A stretch of 64,000 nucleotides of DNA, taken from assembly GCA_033977485.1 (NCBI GenBank), contig CM066993.1, forward strand, positions 30,618,001 to 30,682,000, written 5' to 3'. How positions within the stretch are numbered: the stretch's first letter is position 1; each line of letters starts with the position of its first letter. This DNA comes from Hydrangea macrophylla (lineage: Eukaryota > Streptophyta > Magnoliopsida > Cornales > Hydrangeaceae). A program made the position numbers and the translations under genes. Below the pieces are notes generated by a model. The model saw only the letters and a program-made list of their open reading frames with translations. It did not search any database and was not told the DNA's origin. Below, in pieces: positions 1-10,331 of the stretch.

Positions 1-797
1 CCCCGATTTGATCCTTCAGAGGAGAGACTTTCAGAGTTCTATTTTTTCTAGTATTTAAGCTTAGAACTTTATTGATAGAAGGTTTCGGGGATAAAGAAGC
101 TGAAGGGCATCCCCGTAATTTCTCTATCTTTGTTTAGAGGTCTCCTTTTTTACTAATCTTGATGGAAGGCAATGGTTTCGCTGTCACCGCTTTTGATTTC
201 ACAGAAGAATTGTTCTTTGTATACAGATCTACAATCTTCTTCCCCTCACTTTGTGCTACTTTTTCATCATTGGCTAAAGTATTTTTTTTGTAAGAACAAC
301 TTTTTTTGACGGTGATGGTATTACCCGCTTAATGATTTCAAGTGTTTCGGGGAAATCGCTTCTAGAAACATTGGAAGGTTTGAACTTGCCCACCATTGTC
401 TTCTTCCTATCGACTGGGTCCACATTCACTCGGAAATCTTTCCTACTCGATGGAGGCATTATTGTTCTTTTTGGTATAGAACATCTTGTCTTCACTTTAA
501 ATTCTTGTTCTTTTCCGTATTTACAGAAATCATGGCAAGAACCGCCACCGGTAGAAGCTCTTAGTTAACGAGGAAGAACTTTCTGTCCGCCATTTCGAGA
601 ACTTAGATTTTCTAGCGAGTTTCTTCTTGAATTCCTCCGTTATGGGTAGGACCAATGGATGATCTGCGATGAAGAGGAAGAACATCTGTTCCACTGTTTG
701 GAGGATTTGGTTTTCCAGTAGAGTGTCTTCTCACATTACCTACCTTTGGCTTAGACATTTCTGGGATCACAACTGAATTGGTAACCTCCTCAGCCAT
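1..797 (-). pseudogene. Plant calmodulin-binding-like protein, N-terminal part, pseudogene
   Basis: Reading leftward from an ATG at 797, the translation opens MAEEV and contains RRHSTGKPNPPNSG, then after breaks LRASTGGGSCHDFCKYG and a basic IPKRT segment. That order (RRxSTGK, VLPxxLRASTGSCHDFCKYG, PKR) is the N-terminus I recall for plant proteins with a C-terminal calmodulin-binding domain; the C-terminal domain would lie left of the window. The frame is broken by a TAG near 612, a frame change, a TAA at 565-567 exactly where homologs have Tyr in the VLPHYLRAS motif, a frame change in the T run near 283-290, and a TAA at 134-136. Between these breaks the homologous frame stays open to the window edge. 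VLP..RRSSIGP before the first stop looks like a second partial copy of the VLP..LRASTG motif, so a local duplication may have preceded decay. Family assignment is from memory of the motif, not from a search. Confidence 0.72.
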
Positions 798-800
798 AAA

Positions 801-1760
801 CTGGAATAAGGGAAACTCAGCAACAACTGAAAATTATGAGGAAAAGTAAGGAGTGAATAGAAGTTATATAACTATGAATACAAAGAGAACAATCAATTCC
901 CCACAATGAAATGATCTTTTGGGGCTCACATTGTAACATTGCAGATTTTTGTTTTTGGCTTCATTTTTGGGGTGAACTCTCTTGTATTGGAATCAATCAT
1001 TACAAAAAAATAACAACAAAAACTGAAAACCCAAACCCGAAATGTTACCTTGCGACCGTGTCAATCAAATATCCTTTTGATTACTGCTTGATATCAACAG
1101 AAGTGGATAAATCCACAAATTTTTGCAATAATAAATAAAAGGAGAAAAAAAAAAAGTCGAGGGATTGTCTAAAGAAAGTTTTGAACCATGCAGCAGAGCA
1201 GATGATGGTCAGTGACCAATCAAAGAAACAATCGCACACACTGGACTTAGATTTTTAGTCAAAACCATATCATAAATTATTATAAGCACCCATTGAACCA
1301 TAGCATACCACAATCAATTTACTATACTAATCAATCCAAAATAATTGAATCCACCTATGTATAGCTTCAATAAATCTAAATGCAAAATTCAAACGTCCCA
1401 AAAACCCGCATCAGAATCACACCTCTTTATTTATTATTATTATTATTAGTTTTCTCCTTTTCCTGAAATTTCAATCACCAAAAAGCGAAGAACAACCTAG
1501 CCTTTCAAATACAAACCAAAACAACCCTTTTATATGTATTATCTCAATCATACCCCTAAAAAGGGACAGAAAGAAGTCACTAAGAAACACAAATCAAGCT
1601 CATTTTAACAGAGCCAAAGCAGACACATCAATTTCCCAATTTCTCGAAAAACCCATGATCAGAATAGGAATATTTTGAAGAACCCAGGTTGTGATTTTGA
1701 GAGAAAATCGTTCCCATTGGCGTTTCCAGTAAAAAAAAAAAACTGAAAGAGAGTGCGTAC
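801..1760 (-). other. Leader (5' UTR) intron of the calmodulin-binding-like pseudogene
   Basis: On the minus strand a donor CAAG|GTACGCAC (GT at 1760-1759) and an acceptor TTATTCCAG|TTT (AG at 802-801) bracket about 960 AT-rich bases. The acceptor lies three bases before the pseudogene ATG at 797. An intron just ahead of the start codon is common in plant genes. The placement supports a decayed but once intron-bearing genomic gene rather than a processed copy. Splicing is inferred from consensus only. Confidence 0.5.
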
Positions 1761-1956
1761 CTTGAATTGTTCTTTTTCTCTCTCTGCTTAGCCAGAAAGC
1801 GAAAAAACAACTAACGTATATGAATGAGGCCCACTCGAGGACGATGCACCCCACTTTTCTAGCTTTTTTGCTTCAGTGAATGTGCAAGCAACACATAACC
1901 ACTTTGCAGTCGGCGTTCAAAGGGAATGAGATTGCGCGTTAGAATCTTTGTTTATT

Positions 1957-1990
<34 letters not shown>

Positions 1991-2018
1991 CGGGAAAGAG
2001 GGAGAAAGAGGAACGAAT
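1761..2018 (-). promoter_or_regulatory. Leader exon and upstream region of the pseudogene
   Basis: On the minus strand this is the sequence leading to the donor at 1761. It is CT-rich, as is usual for plant leaders, and includes the GA/CT microsatellite at 1961-1988. I cannot place a TATA box or a transcription start with confidence. The retroposon at 2038-2691 separates this leader from whatever upstream promoter sequence once existed. Confidence 0.3.
1961..1988. repeat. (GA)n microsatellite
   Basis: An uninterrupted GA dinucleotide run of about 14 units inside the pseudogene leader. A second, imperfect CT/GA stretch lies at 2047-2081 in the adjacent retroposon. Confidence 0.9.
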
Positions 2019-2037
2019 GAAAAAGGGAAGAATATAA

Positions 2038-2691
2038 ACCGCCTCATCTCTCTCTCTCTCTAGGCGATTCCTAGAGAGAGAGAAGCGATTGCTTTTCCCC
2101 CACCCTTGCCACAGCCGCATACCCCCTTCCCTCCCTCCCCCGCCCACCCTCCCCCCTTGGCCGGCGCCCTCCTTCCCCTTTCTCCTTTCCTCTTTTTGTC
2201 CTCAGTTTAAATAAGGCATTGTTTGGTTTTTCTCCTCTTTCCTTTGTGAAGATCGTCCCCTTCTTTTGTGAAGGTTGTTTGTCGTGTGCTTTCTCCATGT
2301 TTTCTTGCAGATCCCGTGTTGTCCTGTTCGGAGCTGGGGTCCCCAAGCCAGTTCTGACACATCTAAGTTCTCTCTTCAAAGAAAGCGGCAACCGCGACCT
2401 TTTACCCGTCCAGGGTGGTACTCTGGTATTCCGGTGGATAGGGGTTCCCATAGCTTACAAGCATGTGGGTATAAACTCTCCTTGGTTGCCTCTCTTAGGT
2501 GCACAGGGATGTGTTCCTGTGTTTTCCTTTTTTATTTTCTGCATGAGGAGGGGATCTTGTCCCTCCCTTGCTTTTCTGTTGTTGTTTGACCAAAGGTTAT
2601 CCATGTGTTGTAGGATAGTCCTTTTTTTTATTTCATGTACTTGTGTTTGTTTTAATGATATATATTGTTGTTTTAGCAAAAAAAAAAAAAA
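2038..2691 (+). mobile_element. Short poly(A)-tailed non-LTR retroposon with 19-bp target-site duplication
   Basis: The 19-mer GAAAAAGGGAAGAATATAA occurs at 2019-2037 and again at 2692-2710. Between them are 654 bases ending in TTTTAGC followed by a poly(A) run to about 2690. A long perfect duplication plus a 3' poly(A) tail is the signature of target-primed reverse transcription (LINE or LINE-mobilised RNA). The body begins CT/GA-rich, then C-rich, and its T-rich 3' end resembles plant L1 tails. The open frame at 2219-2710 reads through the poly(A) tail and shows no endonuclease or RT motif, so I do not call a protein. It could be a 5'-truncated LINE, a SINE-like unit, or a retroposed transcript. 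Confidence 0.8.
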
Positions 2692-2710
2692 GAAAAAGGG
2701 AAGAATATAA

Positions 2711-3095
2711 CAAATATATTAGAGAAATTATACTTACTCCCCCCATTTTAAAGATATTTTTATTGTGAACCCTATAGATTGAAACGTATTACTAATACCC
2801 TGTAGTTTAGACTATCAAGCAATGGTTAATTAATCTGTTAAATTTAACGGAACAATCCCTGCATAGGGGTGTATTTGAAAAATATGCCAATTATAGGGGT
2901 GATCTATTAAAAGTTAAAATAATTACAAAAATTTATGATATATTAAATTTAACAGATTTACTAATGATGACACCTCAGTTAAAAGTACAAGAGAATTAGT
3001 GTTATAAATAGAAATACAAAGGGTTACGGAGAAAAAATTAAATACGGGGTGTAACTTTAATGTATCTGGTGATAATGATTAATGGCTAAATTTCT
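2711..3095. other. AT-rich stretch, no gene recognised
   Basis: Low-complexity AT-rich intergenic DNA after the retroposon. No ORF with recognisable motifs. GGGGTGT-type blocks near 2865 and 3045 hint at an old degraded inverted-repeat element, but I cannot define ends. Confidence 0.4.
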
Positions 3096-3139
3096 GTCAA
3101 ATCAGAATTCACCCCATGTCAAATCAGAATTCACCCCAT
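3096..3139. repeat. 22-bp direct repeat, two copies
   Basis: Two head-to-tail 22-base copies beginning GTCAAATCAGAATTCACC at 3096-3117 and 3118-3139, identical to each other. They lie immediately left of the MULE-type MITE target duplication. Confidence 0.9.
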
Positions 3140-3152
3140 GACATAAACTAAT

Positions 3153-3518
3153 GGGTTAAATACAAAATATATCCATGAAGTTTGGTTCTTGTTTGGTTTT
3201 GGTCTTTGTAGTTTCAATTGTGTCATTTTTATCCCTGAAGTTTTAAATAGATTCAATTTGTTTTGTGAGAAAAGTTGACTGAATTTACCCACATGCTATG
3301 CACTGCCATACTTTTTACGGACAAAAATGGAACAACATCAATCTCTCCAGTTGCTTATTAGCGTAATTGTGTGTAGTAGTGGATGAATTCTATCAAATTT
3401 TTTTGATAGAATGAGACATTTGAATCATATTGCTTCTCTTTTAAAACTTTTAAGGACTAATTTGACACAATTGAAACTACAAAAACTAAACCTCAGGAGT
3501 ATATTTTGTAATTAAGCC
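3153..3518. mobile_element. MULE-type MITE with long terminal inverted repeats
   Basis: The left end GGGTTAAATACAAAATATA and the reverse complement of the right end GGCTTAATTACAAAATATA match, and the inverted similarity extends about 70 bp (shared GTAGTTTCAATTGTGTCA). Flanks are TAAACTAAT (3144-3152) and AAAACTAAT (3519-3527), a 9-bp duplication with 8 matches. Long TIRs with a 9-bp target duplication fit Mutator-like elements. The element is 366 bp with no coding capacity, so it is non-autonomous. Confidence 0.8.
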
Positions 3519-3585
3519 AAAACTAATTAACTAATTTTTGGGGACGGTCGGAAATACATAGTACTAGTTAGTTGGATTCTTACTA

Positions 3586-3752
3586 CTCCCTCTATCTCTA
3601 TATAAGTGTCCACTACAAGTTTGTACATTGTTTAAGAAATATGTATTATATTCATTTTATTGGTCCATTGCATAACTACTTATTGGAAGTCAACAAAAAA
3701 AGAAAATCAATGATAGGGTTTGCTGAAAATTTTTCATTCTCTTTGAATCGGT
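3586..3752. mobile_element. Stowaway-like MITE fragment
   Basis: CTCCCTCTATCTCTATATA at 3586 followed by AGTGTCC, preceded by TA, matches the left terminus of Stowaway (Tc1/mariner-type) MITEs, known for CTCCCTCYGTCCCA and ATAAGTGTC. No matching right terminus is visible before the Tourist-type element at 3753, so the copy appears truncated or interrupted. Confidence 0.5.
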
Positions 3753-4188
3753 GGCCACGTTTGTTTTGCGAGATTAAGGGATGGATTAGGGGTATTGAAC
3801 TATTAGTCCATGTTAATTGAAGTAATTTAGCGATTAGGTTATCCATCTCACCAAGGACTATATAGTCCATTCTAATTAAATAGTCCCCTATATATATGAG
3901 AGACTATTTAATTCCCAGAGTGTGGAAATAAGGCCACGTTTCGATGTCTCATGGGGATTAAATAATTAGTCCTTTTTAAAACCACACCCCTTTGGTATAA
4001 TTAGTTGTCTATATTTCAACTTATTCAGTTAAAATGAACTAATAGTCTCGCATCATATTGGAGACCCAAATGCCAGATTAATAGTCCACTTTAATTAAAA
4101 TAATATAATTATTCACCTCAAAAGAATCCCGTATAACAAACGTGGCCTAATAATATGGACTATTTAATTAAAATGGACAAACGTGTCC
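3753..4188. mobile_element. Outer Tourist-like element, interrupted
   Basis: Left terminus GGCCACGTTTGTTTTG at 3753; a degraded inverse, CAAACGTGTCC, ends at 4188. The interior has palindromic ACTATTTAATT/AATTAAATAGT blocks. A second, better-preserved element of the same family (3932-4147) is inserted inside it. No clear target duplication remains for the outer copy. Confidence 0.45.
3932..4147. mobile_element. Tourist-type (PIF/Harbinger) MITE, TSD TAA
   Basis: Begins GGCCACGTTTCGATG and ends in AACAAACGTGGCC, which is inverted to the start (GGCCACGTTTGTT). TAA lies on both sides (3929-3931 and 4148-4150). GGCC-type termini, a TAA target and 216 bp of noncoding sequence fit a Tourist-like MITE. 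Confidence 0.75.
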
Positions 4189-4404
4189 ATTATTACTATC
4201 GACTAATAAATTTGGGATCAATTAAATAAAAGGACAATTTAATGTTAATATGTTGATTTAAGGATAACTTAAAAAACATATGTTGATTTCAGTCCCTCAA
4301 TTTCTTCTTGGACGAACATGCCCTCAACCACACCAAATAATCTCTCTCTTTCCCTCAAAGTTGCGCTTGACAACAGACGTGCATGCACGCATCCCACGGC
4401 AGTC
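4189..4404. other. AT-rich spacer, no gene recognised
   Basis: No coding or repeat structure recognised between the Tourist pair and the foldback arm. Confidence 0.4.
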
Positions 4405-5337
4405 ACTCACATGGTGTGAGTGACTTCACCATATCAAACCTAATTTCAAAAATATTTTTTAAACTTTAAACCCCCATAACTTTTGATCTACAACTGTAAT
4501 TTTTAAAAATTTTATATCATTGGAATCGTGTCGACAAGAACTACAAAACTAGTACCATTGTTAATATACGTTGAGCAAAAAAAATTAGTTTTTTTACATA
4601 CCTTGACAGCCATGTTCCTGAAAAGTGGTGAAATTTCACCACTTTTAAACAGTATTCATGCTCTGTTCTATTCATGCTCTTTTTTTTTCTTTTTTTTTTT
4701 ATTACTACTAGTACCATTGTTGATATGTTTTGAACAAAAAAAAAATTTATTTTTCTTTTGCATGCCTTGAGAGCCTTGTTCTTGAAAAGTAGTGAAATTT
4801 CACTACTGTTTTTAGCACATTTAAATTAGTGGTGAAATTTCACCACTTTTAGAGCAACTTCAATGCTACATGCCATTTTCATCATGCCAATTCTATTTTT
4901 AATTCCAATGATATATGCCATTTGTTGTGCCAAATATGGCATGAAAATTGGTCATGCCAAAATTTGGCATGACAAATGGTCTTGCATTGGAGCAGCCATT
5001 CAATAGTCATGCTATAAAACGAAATTAGAAACCCAATTGGCAGCCGCGTTGGAGATGGTCTTAGTCATGGAAGTCATAACATGTGAAGTTTGTGAAAGTA
5101 TTTACTACAATCATTATGTTATCACTTTTAAACATATTGTTAAAAGTTTATCACCTCTAATTCTGGATGTCAAAATATGTGAAGTTTATGAAAGTATTCA
5201 CCACAATTAAAATTTCATCATTTTGAATCTTTGATAAACAGAATTTTTTCCACATTTAAAATAGTGGTGAAACAGTGGTGAAATTTCACCCCTTTTCAGG
5301 AACAATGTAGTTAAGGCATGCAAAAATAAATAAATTT
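4405..5337. mobile_element. Foldback-type element: left arm, loop and start of right arm
   Basis: From ACTCACATGGTGTGAGTGAC at 4405 to about 4850 this segment is the inverse of sequence that now lies at 61949-62130 plus 5290-5337. Shared blocks include AACTTTTGAT, GGAATCGTGTCGAC and ACTAGTACCATTGTTGATAT. The left arm holds two tandem partial copies (each starting CTAGTACCATTG, at 4550 and 4708). The 18-bp perfect palindrome GTGGTGAAATTTCACCAC occurs near 4626 and 4830. Long imperfect arms around a noncoding loop indicate a foldback or large MITE-like element. Element A inserted in its right arm at 5337. Confidence 0.7.
4852..4997. mobile_element. Possible small MITE in the foldback loop
   Basis: GAGCAACTTCAATGC at 4852 and GCATTGGAGCAGCC ending at 4997 are near-inverse termini (compare GGCTGCTCCAATGC) around a region of repeated ATGCC/GGCAT palindromes. 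Termini of this AGAGCAxCTCCAATGC type are common in plant MITEs. No clear target duplication. Confidence 0.4.
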
Positions 5338-5962
5338 TGATAGGTTAGGAAATATCCGGTCAAAGTCAATAGTCGCGTCATCACAGAGACACCGAGTCAT
5401 CCGAATAAGGAGCCTAGAATTCAGCTATCCCAGGCTCAACGGTCGATAGCATTCGATCTGGCCCCCACAGCTCGGGATCACAAGGCAGACTCGTTCCTCA
5501 GTGGGTACGGTCGAAGCCTGTTCCATGACTCGCTCTGCAAGGTTGCCAGCAGTTCCATAACTCAGTCAGAAGACTAATACAAGTAATTTCCTAAACCATT
5601 TAGAGAACCTCCATGATTTATGCTAATCACTTGTAATCAGATTAGGCTTCCTAATATGCTAGTTACCTCGTATGAGTGGTCTCTTGCACCTATAAAAGAG
5701 ACCACACACCCCCATTAAAGGGACCACATTCTTAACTTACAGAATAGCAAGATACTTCATTGTTACGCATATACCCGGCCGGTCTTCTAGTAGTGCCGCC
5801 CTTTCTGTTGGCTCACCAAAGGCCGCCAGTGATCTGTTAGTGAACGCGCCCAGATGCACCCGTGGATGTAGGTCACCTAGTTAACAGGGCCGAACCACAT
5901 GCAAATTCCTTATCTTTCTCTCTGAATTATTCTTTTAACCCTCACCCAAATTTGGTATCATT
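5338..5962 (+). repeat. Element A 5' LTR
   Basis: About 625 bp from TGATAGGTTAGG to GGTATCA, with the same landmark blocks as the 3' LTR fragments: GTCATCAC.GAGACACCGAGTC, AGACTCGTTCCTCAGTGGG, CCTATAAAAGAGACCAC. The last (TATAAAAG near 5692) is the likely TATA box. Confidence 0.88.
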
Positions 5963-5966
5963 AGTT

Positions 5967-5984
5967 TGGCGCCGTCTGTGGGAA
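5967..5984 (+). promoter_or_regulatory. Element A primer binding site
   Basis: TGGCGCCGTCTGTGGGAA starts a few bases after the LTR end. TGGCGCC is complementary to a tRNA 3' end of type ...GGCGCCA. I do not assign the tRNA. Confidence 0.7.
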
Positions 5985-6024
5985 GCGACAGCTTTCTCCG
6001 AAAACAAATCTGCAATTGATCAAC

Positions 6025-7700
6025 ATGCCGCCAAAGAAGGGTAAGGAGACTCCCCTAACAGATCAGGCAAACTCATAGCCTGGGCAACCGGCCGCCTCCA
6101 TGACCTCCAAGCAGATCACCGCGACTCTTGCGGAACTCCTAGAGGGCCAGTGGCAAACTCAGCAGCAGATCGAAGCGCTGCTGGCCCGATAGGAGAATCT
6201 CCCTCAAATCAAGGATCAGCCCGAGATGGGCACAACCGATCGGGAGCCTGTACGGGACCAAAGGCATTCCCACACTAAACTTGTGTCCCTGCCAGCCTTG
6301 GGGCGGTTTGGGAACGATGAGCATAGCCAGGCTCTCGAGCGGACCCGGCTATATCCCCGGACTAACCCACGCTGGGTGGGAGATGCTAGAGAGATCATCA
6401 ACAGTAGACATGCTGCCAGAGGGGAGGGGCAAGGATAAATGGTCCGGGAATCAGCCAAAGACCACCCGGTTGGGAACCGGGGAGATATTAAGCACACGAT
6501 TACCCAGAGCTGAAGTCGGGCCCTATCCTTGAGGACAACACACTTCAAAGAAGAGGCCTCATCGTCTGACCTGACATACCGCTCAGATACGAAGAGGGAG
6601 GCTGGTCGAAGGGACATTAAGGCCCAGATTGAGGATCTGCAGAAGCAAATCAAGAAACTAAGCCGCAAGTTGTTCCATGATCACACCAAAATAGAGACCG
6701 AGTCGCCCTTCACCGTCTGGGTCACAGCTAATTTCCCCATCCCACAAAAATTCAAACCACCGCACCTCGATTCATAGGATGGTTTGGGGAGCCCGGTAGA
6801 TCATGTCCAGACTTATAAGGCCCAGGTAGCATTGGTCACCACCGCCGACGAACTACTGTGCCTAGCCTTCCCCAGCACTCTCAAAGGGCTAGCTGCATAC
6901 TGGTTCCACGCTCTAAAACCCCAAACGGTTAATGATTTCAAGGCACTCAATAAGCTCTTCATCAACCAGTTTGTGGGGATGTTCGATCGTTCATAACCCG
7001 ACACCCCACTGCTGGCCGTCAAGAAGCGCAAGGGAGAATCCCTGAAAGATTACGTCGATCGTTTCAACCAACAAAGGATCCAAATTTGCCACCTGAACGA
7101 AACGGTCGTTGTCACGACCTTCTGCTCGGGAGTCCAGCATACCAAGGTTGCTTCGTCGTTCCACCATGACCGACCGACAACCCTGGTTGAGCTCTCCGAG
7201 AGGGTTGGGAAGTACATTGACATGAAGGAGTTCCTAAAGTCCAAGTACGCCAGCTTTGCAGGGGATGAGTCCCCAAAACCCAAACACAAATGTGAGGGCT
7301 CCGAGAAGGGCCCAGGAAAGAAGCCAAAGCCGAATCAGTAGAGAGGAGGCTGGGATCAGGCCCCAATTACCTTCACACCTCTTTCTCGGCCTATCTACGA
7401 GGTCATGGCAGCCGCCGAGACCCAGAGGCTGCTCCAACAGCCGGCAAAGCTGAAGAGCCCGCCCGAGAAAAAGAACCGGGATAAGTTTTTCTGATATCAT
7501 AAAGACCATGGTCACGACACAGAGGACTTCTTCAAGCTCAAGATTGCCATCAAGAAGCTGATCGAACGGGTCACCTTGTCGAGTTTTTCACGGCTGACAG
7601 ATGACCTCAGCCAGACACCCGAGCTCCTGAGCAGCCATAACCCCTCGGGCAGATCAACGTGATCTCTGGAGGCACATCAGGCGGAGGGGATTCACGGTCG
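6025..7700 (+). pseudogene. gag: Element A gag, broken
   Basis: Starts at ATG 6025 (MPPKKGKETP) soon after the PBS. Recognisable capsid-type blocks follow: FKPPHLDS at about 6752, the YWFHALKPQTVNDFKALNKL segment at about 6899, and KRKGESLKDYVDRFNQQ at about 7021. Near the end is YHKDHGHDTEDFFKLK at about 7495, the Tat-type zinc-knuckle replacement, then IERVTLSSF. The gene carries numerous in-frame stops, beginning with TAG at 6076-6078, most at expected Gln or Trp codons, plus frame changes near 6420-6530. Element B entered at 7705, cutting the gag-protease junction just after the QINVISGG-like segment typical of Tat gag. Confidence 0.82.
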
Positions 7701-7705
7701 GCTAG
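7701..7705. other. Target-site duplication of element B (left copy)
   Basis: gctag at 7701-7705, repeated at 37955-37959 after B's 3' LTR. Confidence 0.9.
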
Positions 7706-7867
7706 TGTAGACACCCCAATTTTGACCAAACGTCGAATTAAGGAGAGTGTTACCTCCATATCTGATGATGACAATGTCCGAACTTATCTAGGACTTCCAA
7801 AGATGATTCAAGCTCTTCGAAAGACAAAAAGAAAAAAGAGGAAAAGGAAAAGTATAAGTAGAGCGGC

Positions 7868-8112
7868 ACTCAAGCCTTTCCGCGACAGTCTCTAAACTGC
7901 GGGACAACATTCGGTGATTGCCGCGAATTTCATCAAGTGCCGCAAAAATAATGAATTTTACTAAAAAAAATGGCAGTCCCTGGAGTTGTCTGCGGCATTC
8001 AGTGAATGCCATTCCGACAGCCATTGAATGCCGCGCCAGCTTTCACTGAATGCCGATGCGGCATTTACTGAGTGCCGTTTCCATCTCCGGTGAATGCCGC
8101 GTTTTTGCAACA
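7868..8112 (+). promoter_or_regulatory. Hairpin-motif array in B LTR, upstream of TATA
   Basis: Array of short inverted repeats of form GGCA-N-TGCC, for example GGCATTCAGTGAATGCC at 7994-8010, with many half-sites (GTGCCG, ATGCCG). The same array type occurs at 30483-30592 and 34131-34260, upstream of the two antisense genes, and in the 3' LTR. Confidence 0.75.
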
Positions 8113-8207
8113 GAAAGCTGGCATACAACATGTTTTGTACTAAGAAAAGGACGACTGAATTAGGGTTTTCAGTTCTGAAATGACTAAAATGCCCCTCTAA
8201 AATTGTC

Positions 8208-8215
8208 TATAAATA
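8208..8215 (+). promoter_or_regulatory. Element B LTR TATA box
   Basis: TATAAATA followed by GAGG, conserved at the equivalent place in the 3' LTR (about 35852). It sits about 95 bp downstream of the hairpin array, so transcription likely starts near 8240. Confidence 0.65.
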
Positions 8216-10312
8216 GAGGATGAATATTCACTTGCATGGGGGGAGATTTTCTTTGAATCTATAGGTTGTATAAGTGTTCTTCTTGCCTTAATTTTCATAA
8301 TTAGGAGTGAGTTTAGAATAGCTTAAAATAAAGAGTTGTGTGAATTAGTGTAGAAGAGCTTGATTAGTCTTTGGAAATTCTCCAAAATCACCAAGTTGAG
8401 GATACTTTGGAGGTAAGACTTTAGAATAGTTAGTCTTTATTCAAGTTTAATTAGAAACATGCATGGAGTTCTTTAATTTCTCTTTTCATTTGTTGTGTTC
8501 ATCCTTTGGGTTCATAAGGCTTTCAATGCCTTACTTGAATCTTTTGGTTTGAAATTCCTTAATCTCTTTGTAGTTTTATTATTTATTAGAGGATTAAGAT
8601 GGGTACTAGAACATTTAGCTAATGGACCCAAACCTATCTTCATGGTTTGAGGTTTATTATGACAAAGTTTCATGAAGTTCTTCCATACTTCTTTGAAATT
8701 TACAAACATAAGCCTATTTAGTCTCCAATGACCATCAAAAGGTAGGAGAATTAGCTTTAGACAAGCCTAATCACATGGCTTATTTGTCTAAAGTTAATAG
8801 GAATAAAGTGAATTAACCCAATGAGCAGTGAGTTCACAATCTATTTTTGATCATGGATTTTTAGCCAAACATCTGACCGTTGGAATGGAATGAAACCAAC
8901 GGGAAAGTGTTTATAACTTAAAGTTCTACCACTGTAATTTTTGTTTTAAGGTAATTTCATGTTTTGGGTGGTTTGATCAAGGGTTTTGTGGAGCAACCAT
9001 AATTTGTCCAGAGTTTCAGAACAGTAACACTCTTTTGAAACAAGCAAATCAGAACCTTAATCAAGCACTTGTGACCCAAAATAATTTTTTCTAAGTAGAT
9101 TAATGTGTTAGGAAGTTACCCTAAAAAGAACAAAGCATTTCTGATTTTTTTGCTATTTTTAGAAAATTGTGCAAGAACTCTGGACAGGAGGTTATAATAC
9201 CCTGAGTGATGTCTGGTTTTTGTCCAATTCCCGGAGATCTAACTGTTGAAACTTTGATTTCTCTTTTGGGTTAAAAATTAGACACACAGAGGCATCTTGT
9301 GTCCAAAATTCACCCAGATCAAACCATGGGAACCATGTTTTTTATTTCTTTGAAGTTCTGATCTGCTCTCAGCAATTTCCAGAATTGTGTGACAATTTTG
9401 ATCAATCTTATAAATAATGGCTTAGATGATATTTTCATGAGTTAAGGTTTAAACCATGTTTCAATAATGATTAGTTAAGCTTAAATTTGAAGTTCAAGTG
9501 ACCTAAATAAATAAGTACTTCATGATTTCTTCTTATTCATGTTTACATTCATTCATGTGACTCGACATTCATAGGTAGGATTCGTTTGCTTTAGGATAAC
9601 TACATTTGATAGGTTTAAGCTAGGAGTCTAGGATTGTTATTTAAGATCCAACCTTATATCTCGTATATCATGTGGACTAACCCTTTGTTTTGTAGCACTG
9701 TTAAGGTATGGTTTCTTAAAACTCCTCTGTAGTTTATCTTAATTTCTTGATTTTATTGATTTTTCAACCTCATGCACGACACAGTAGAATTAGGGTCTTG
9801 CCTTATGTGAATACATGTGATTAGAGACTATTTTCTAGGATTTTCTTTTATTTGTATGCATTACACGTTTAATATCGCGACTGGATCCCGGGTAAGTTCC
9901 CTTGTTCCCTATTGCATACCATATTGCTTGCTACTTGAATTATATGGTTTTTTAATGATATTTTATCACTTGCAATCTTACACCCTTTAGACATGCTTTT
10001 GTAATGTATATTTATACATATGTATTAGTTGAGGGCACATTTAAATTAATAATTCAATTAAAAGGATGTTAAGTAGAGGCCTATCGCGAGATAGGATGAG
10101 AAGTGGTGTTTTAGTCCGATGGGCTCCTTCCCTTCTCATTCCATGATCCCCGGACCTAGTTAATCTCTGGTTTCTAAAAGATCAGTTTGCTTTAAAAATA
10201 TTTTCTTAATTTCCCTTTTAAAAATTAAGTGGCGACTCATTGTTTTGTGTTTTAAATTGAAAAATATTTTAAAAGAAAAGTTGTGGGTAAGAAAAAATGC
10301 AATATCCACAAT

Positions 10313-10331
10313 CTGGCGACTCTGTTGGGGA
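10313..10331 (+). promoter_or_regulatory. Element B primer binding site (tRNA-Arg type)
   Basis: TGGCGACTCTGTTGGGGAT begins three bases after the LTR. TGGCGACTCxxxTGGGGA is the PBS I know from Ogre elements, attributed to tRNA-Arg. Confidence 0.7.

Larger units (their letters stand above)
7706..10310 (+). repeat. Element B 5' LTR
   Basis: 2.6 kb, TGTAGACACC...ATATCCACA. U3 carries a hairpin-motif array at 7868-8112, then TATAAATA at 8208-8215. Compared with the 3' LTR it lacks a 22-base segment near 7890 bounded by a short direct repeat (CAGTC). The rest is noncoding, AT-rich R/U5 sequence. Confidence 0.92.

Noticed and set aside
2071..2451. 126-codon minus-strand frame, Arg/Gly-rich
   Set aside because: Explained by C-rich low-complexity sequence in the retroposon; no support as a gene.
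2219..2710. 163-codon open frame on the + strand
   Set aside because: It runs through the poly(A) tail of the retroposon and out into the target duplication, and shows no protein-family motif.
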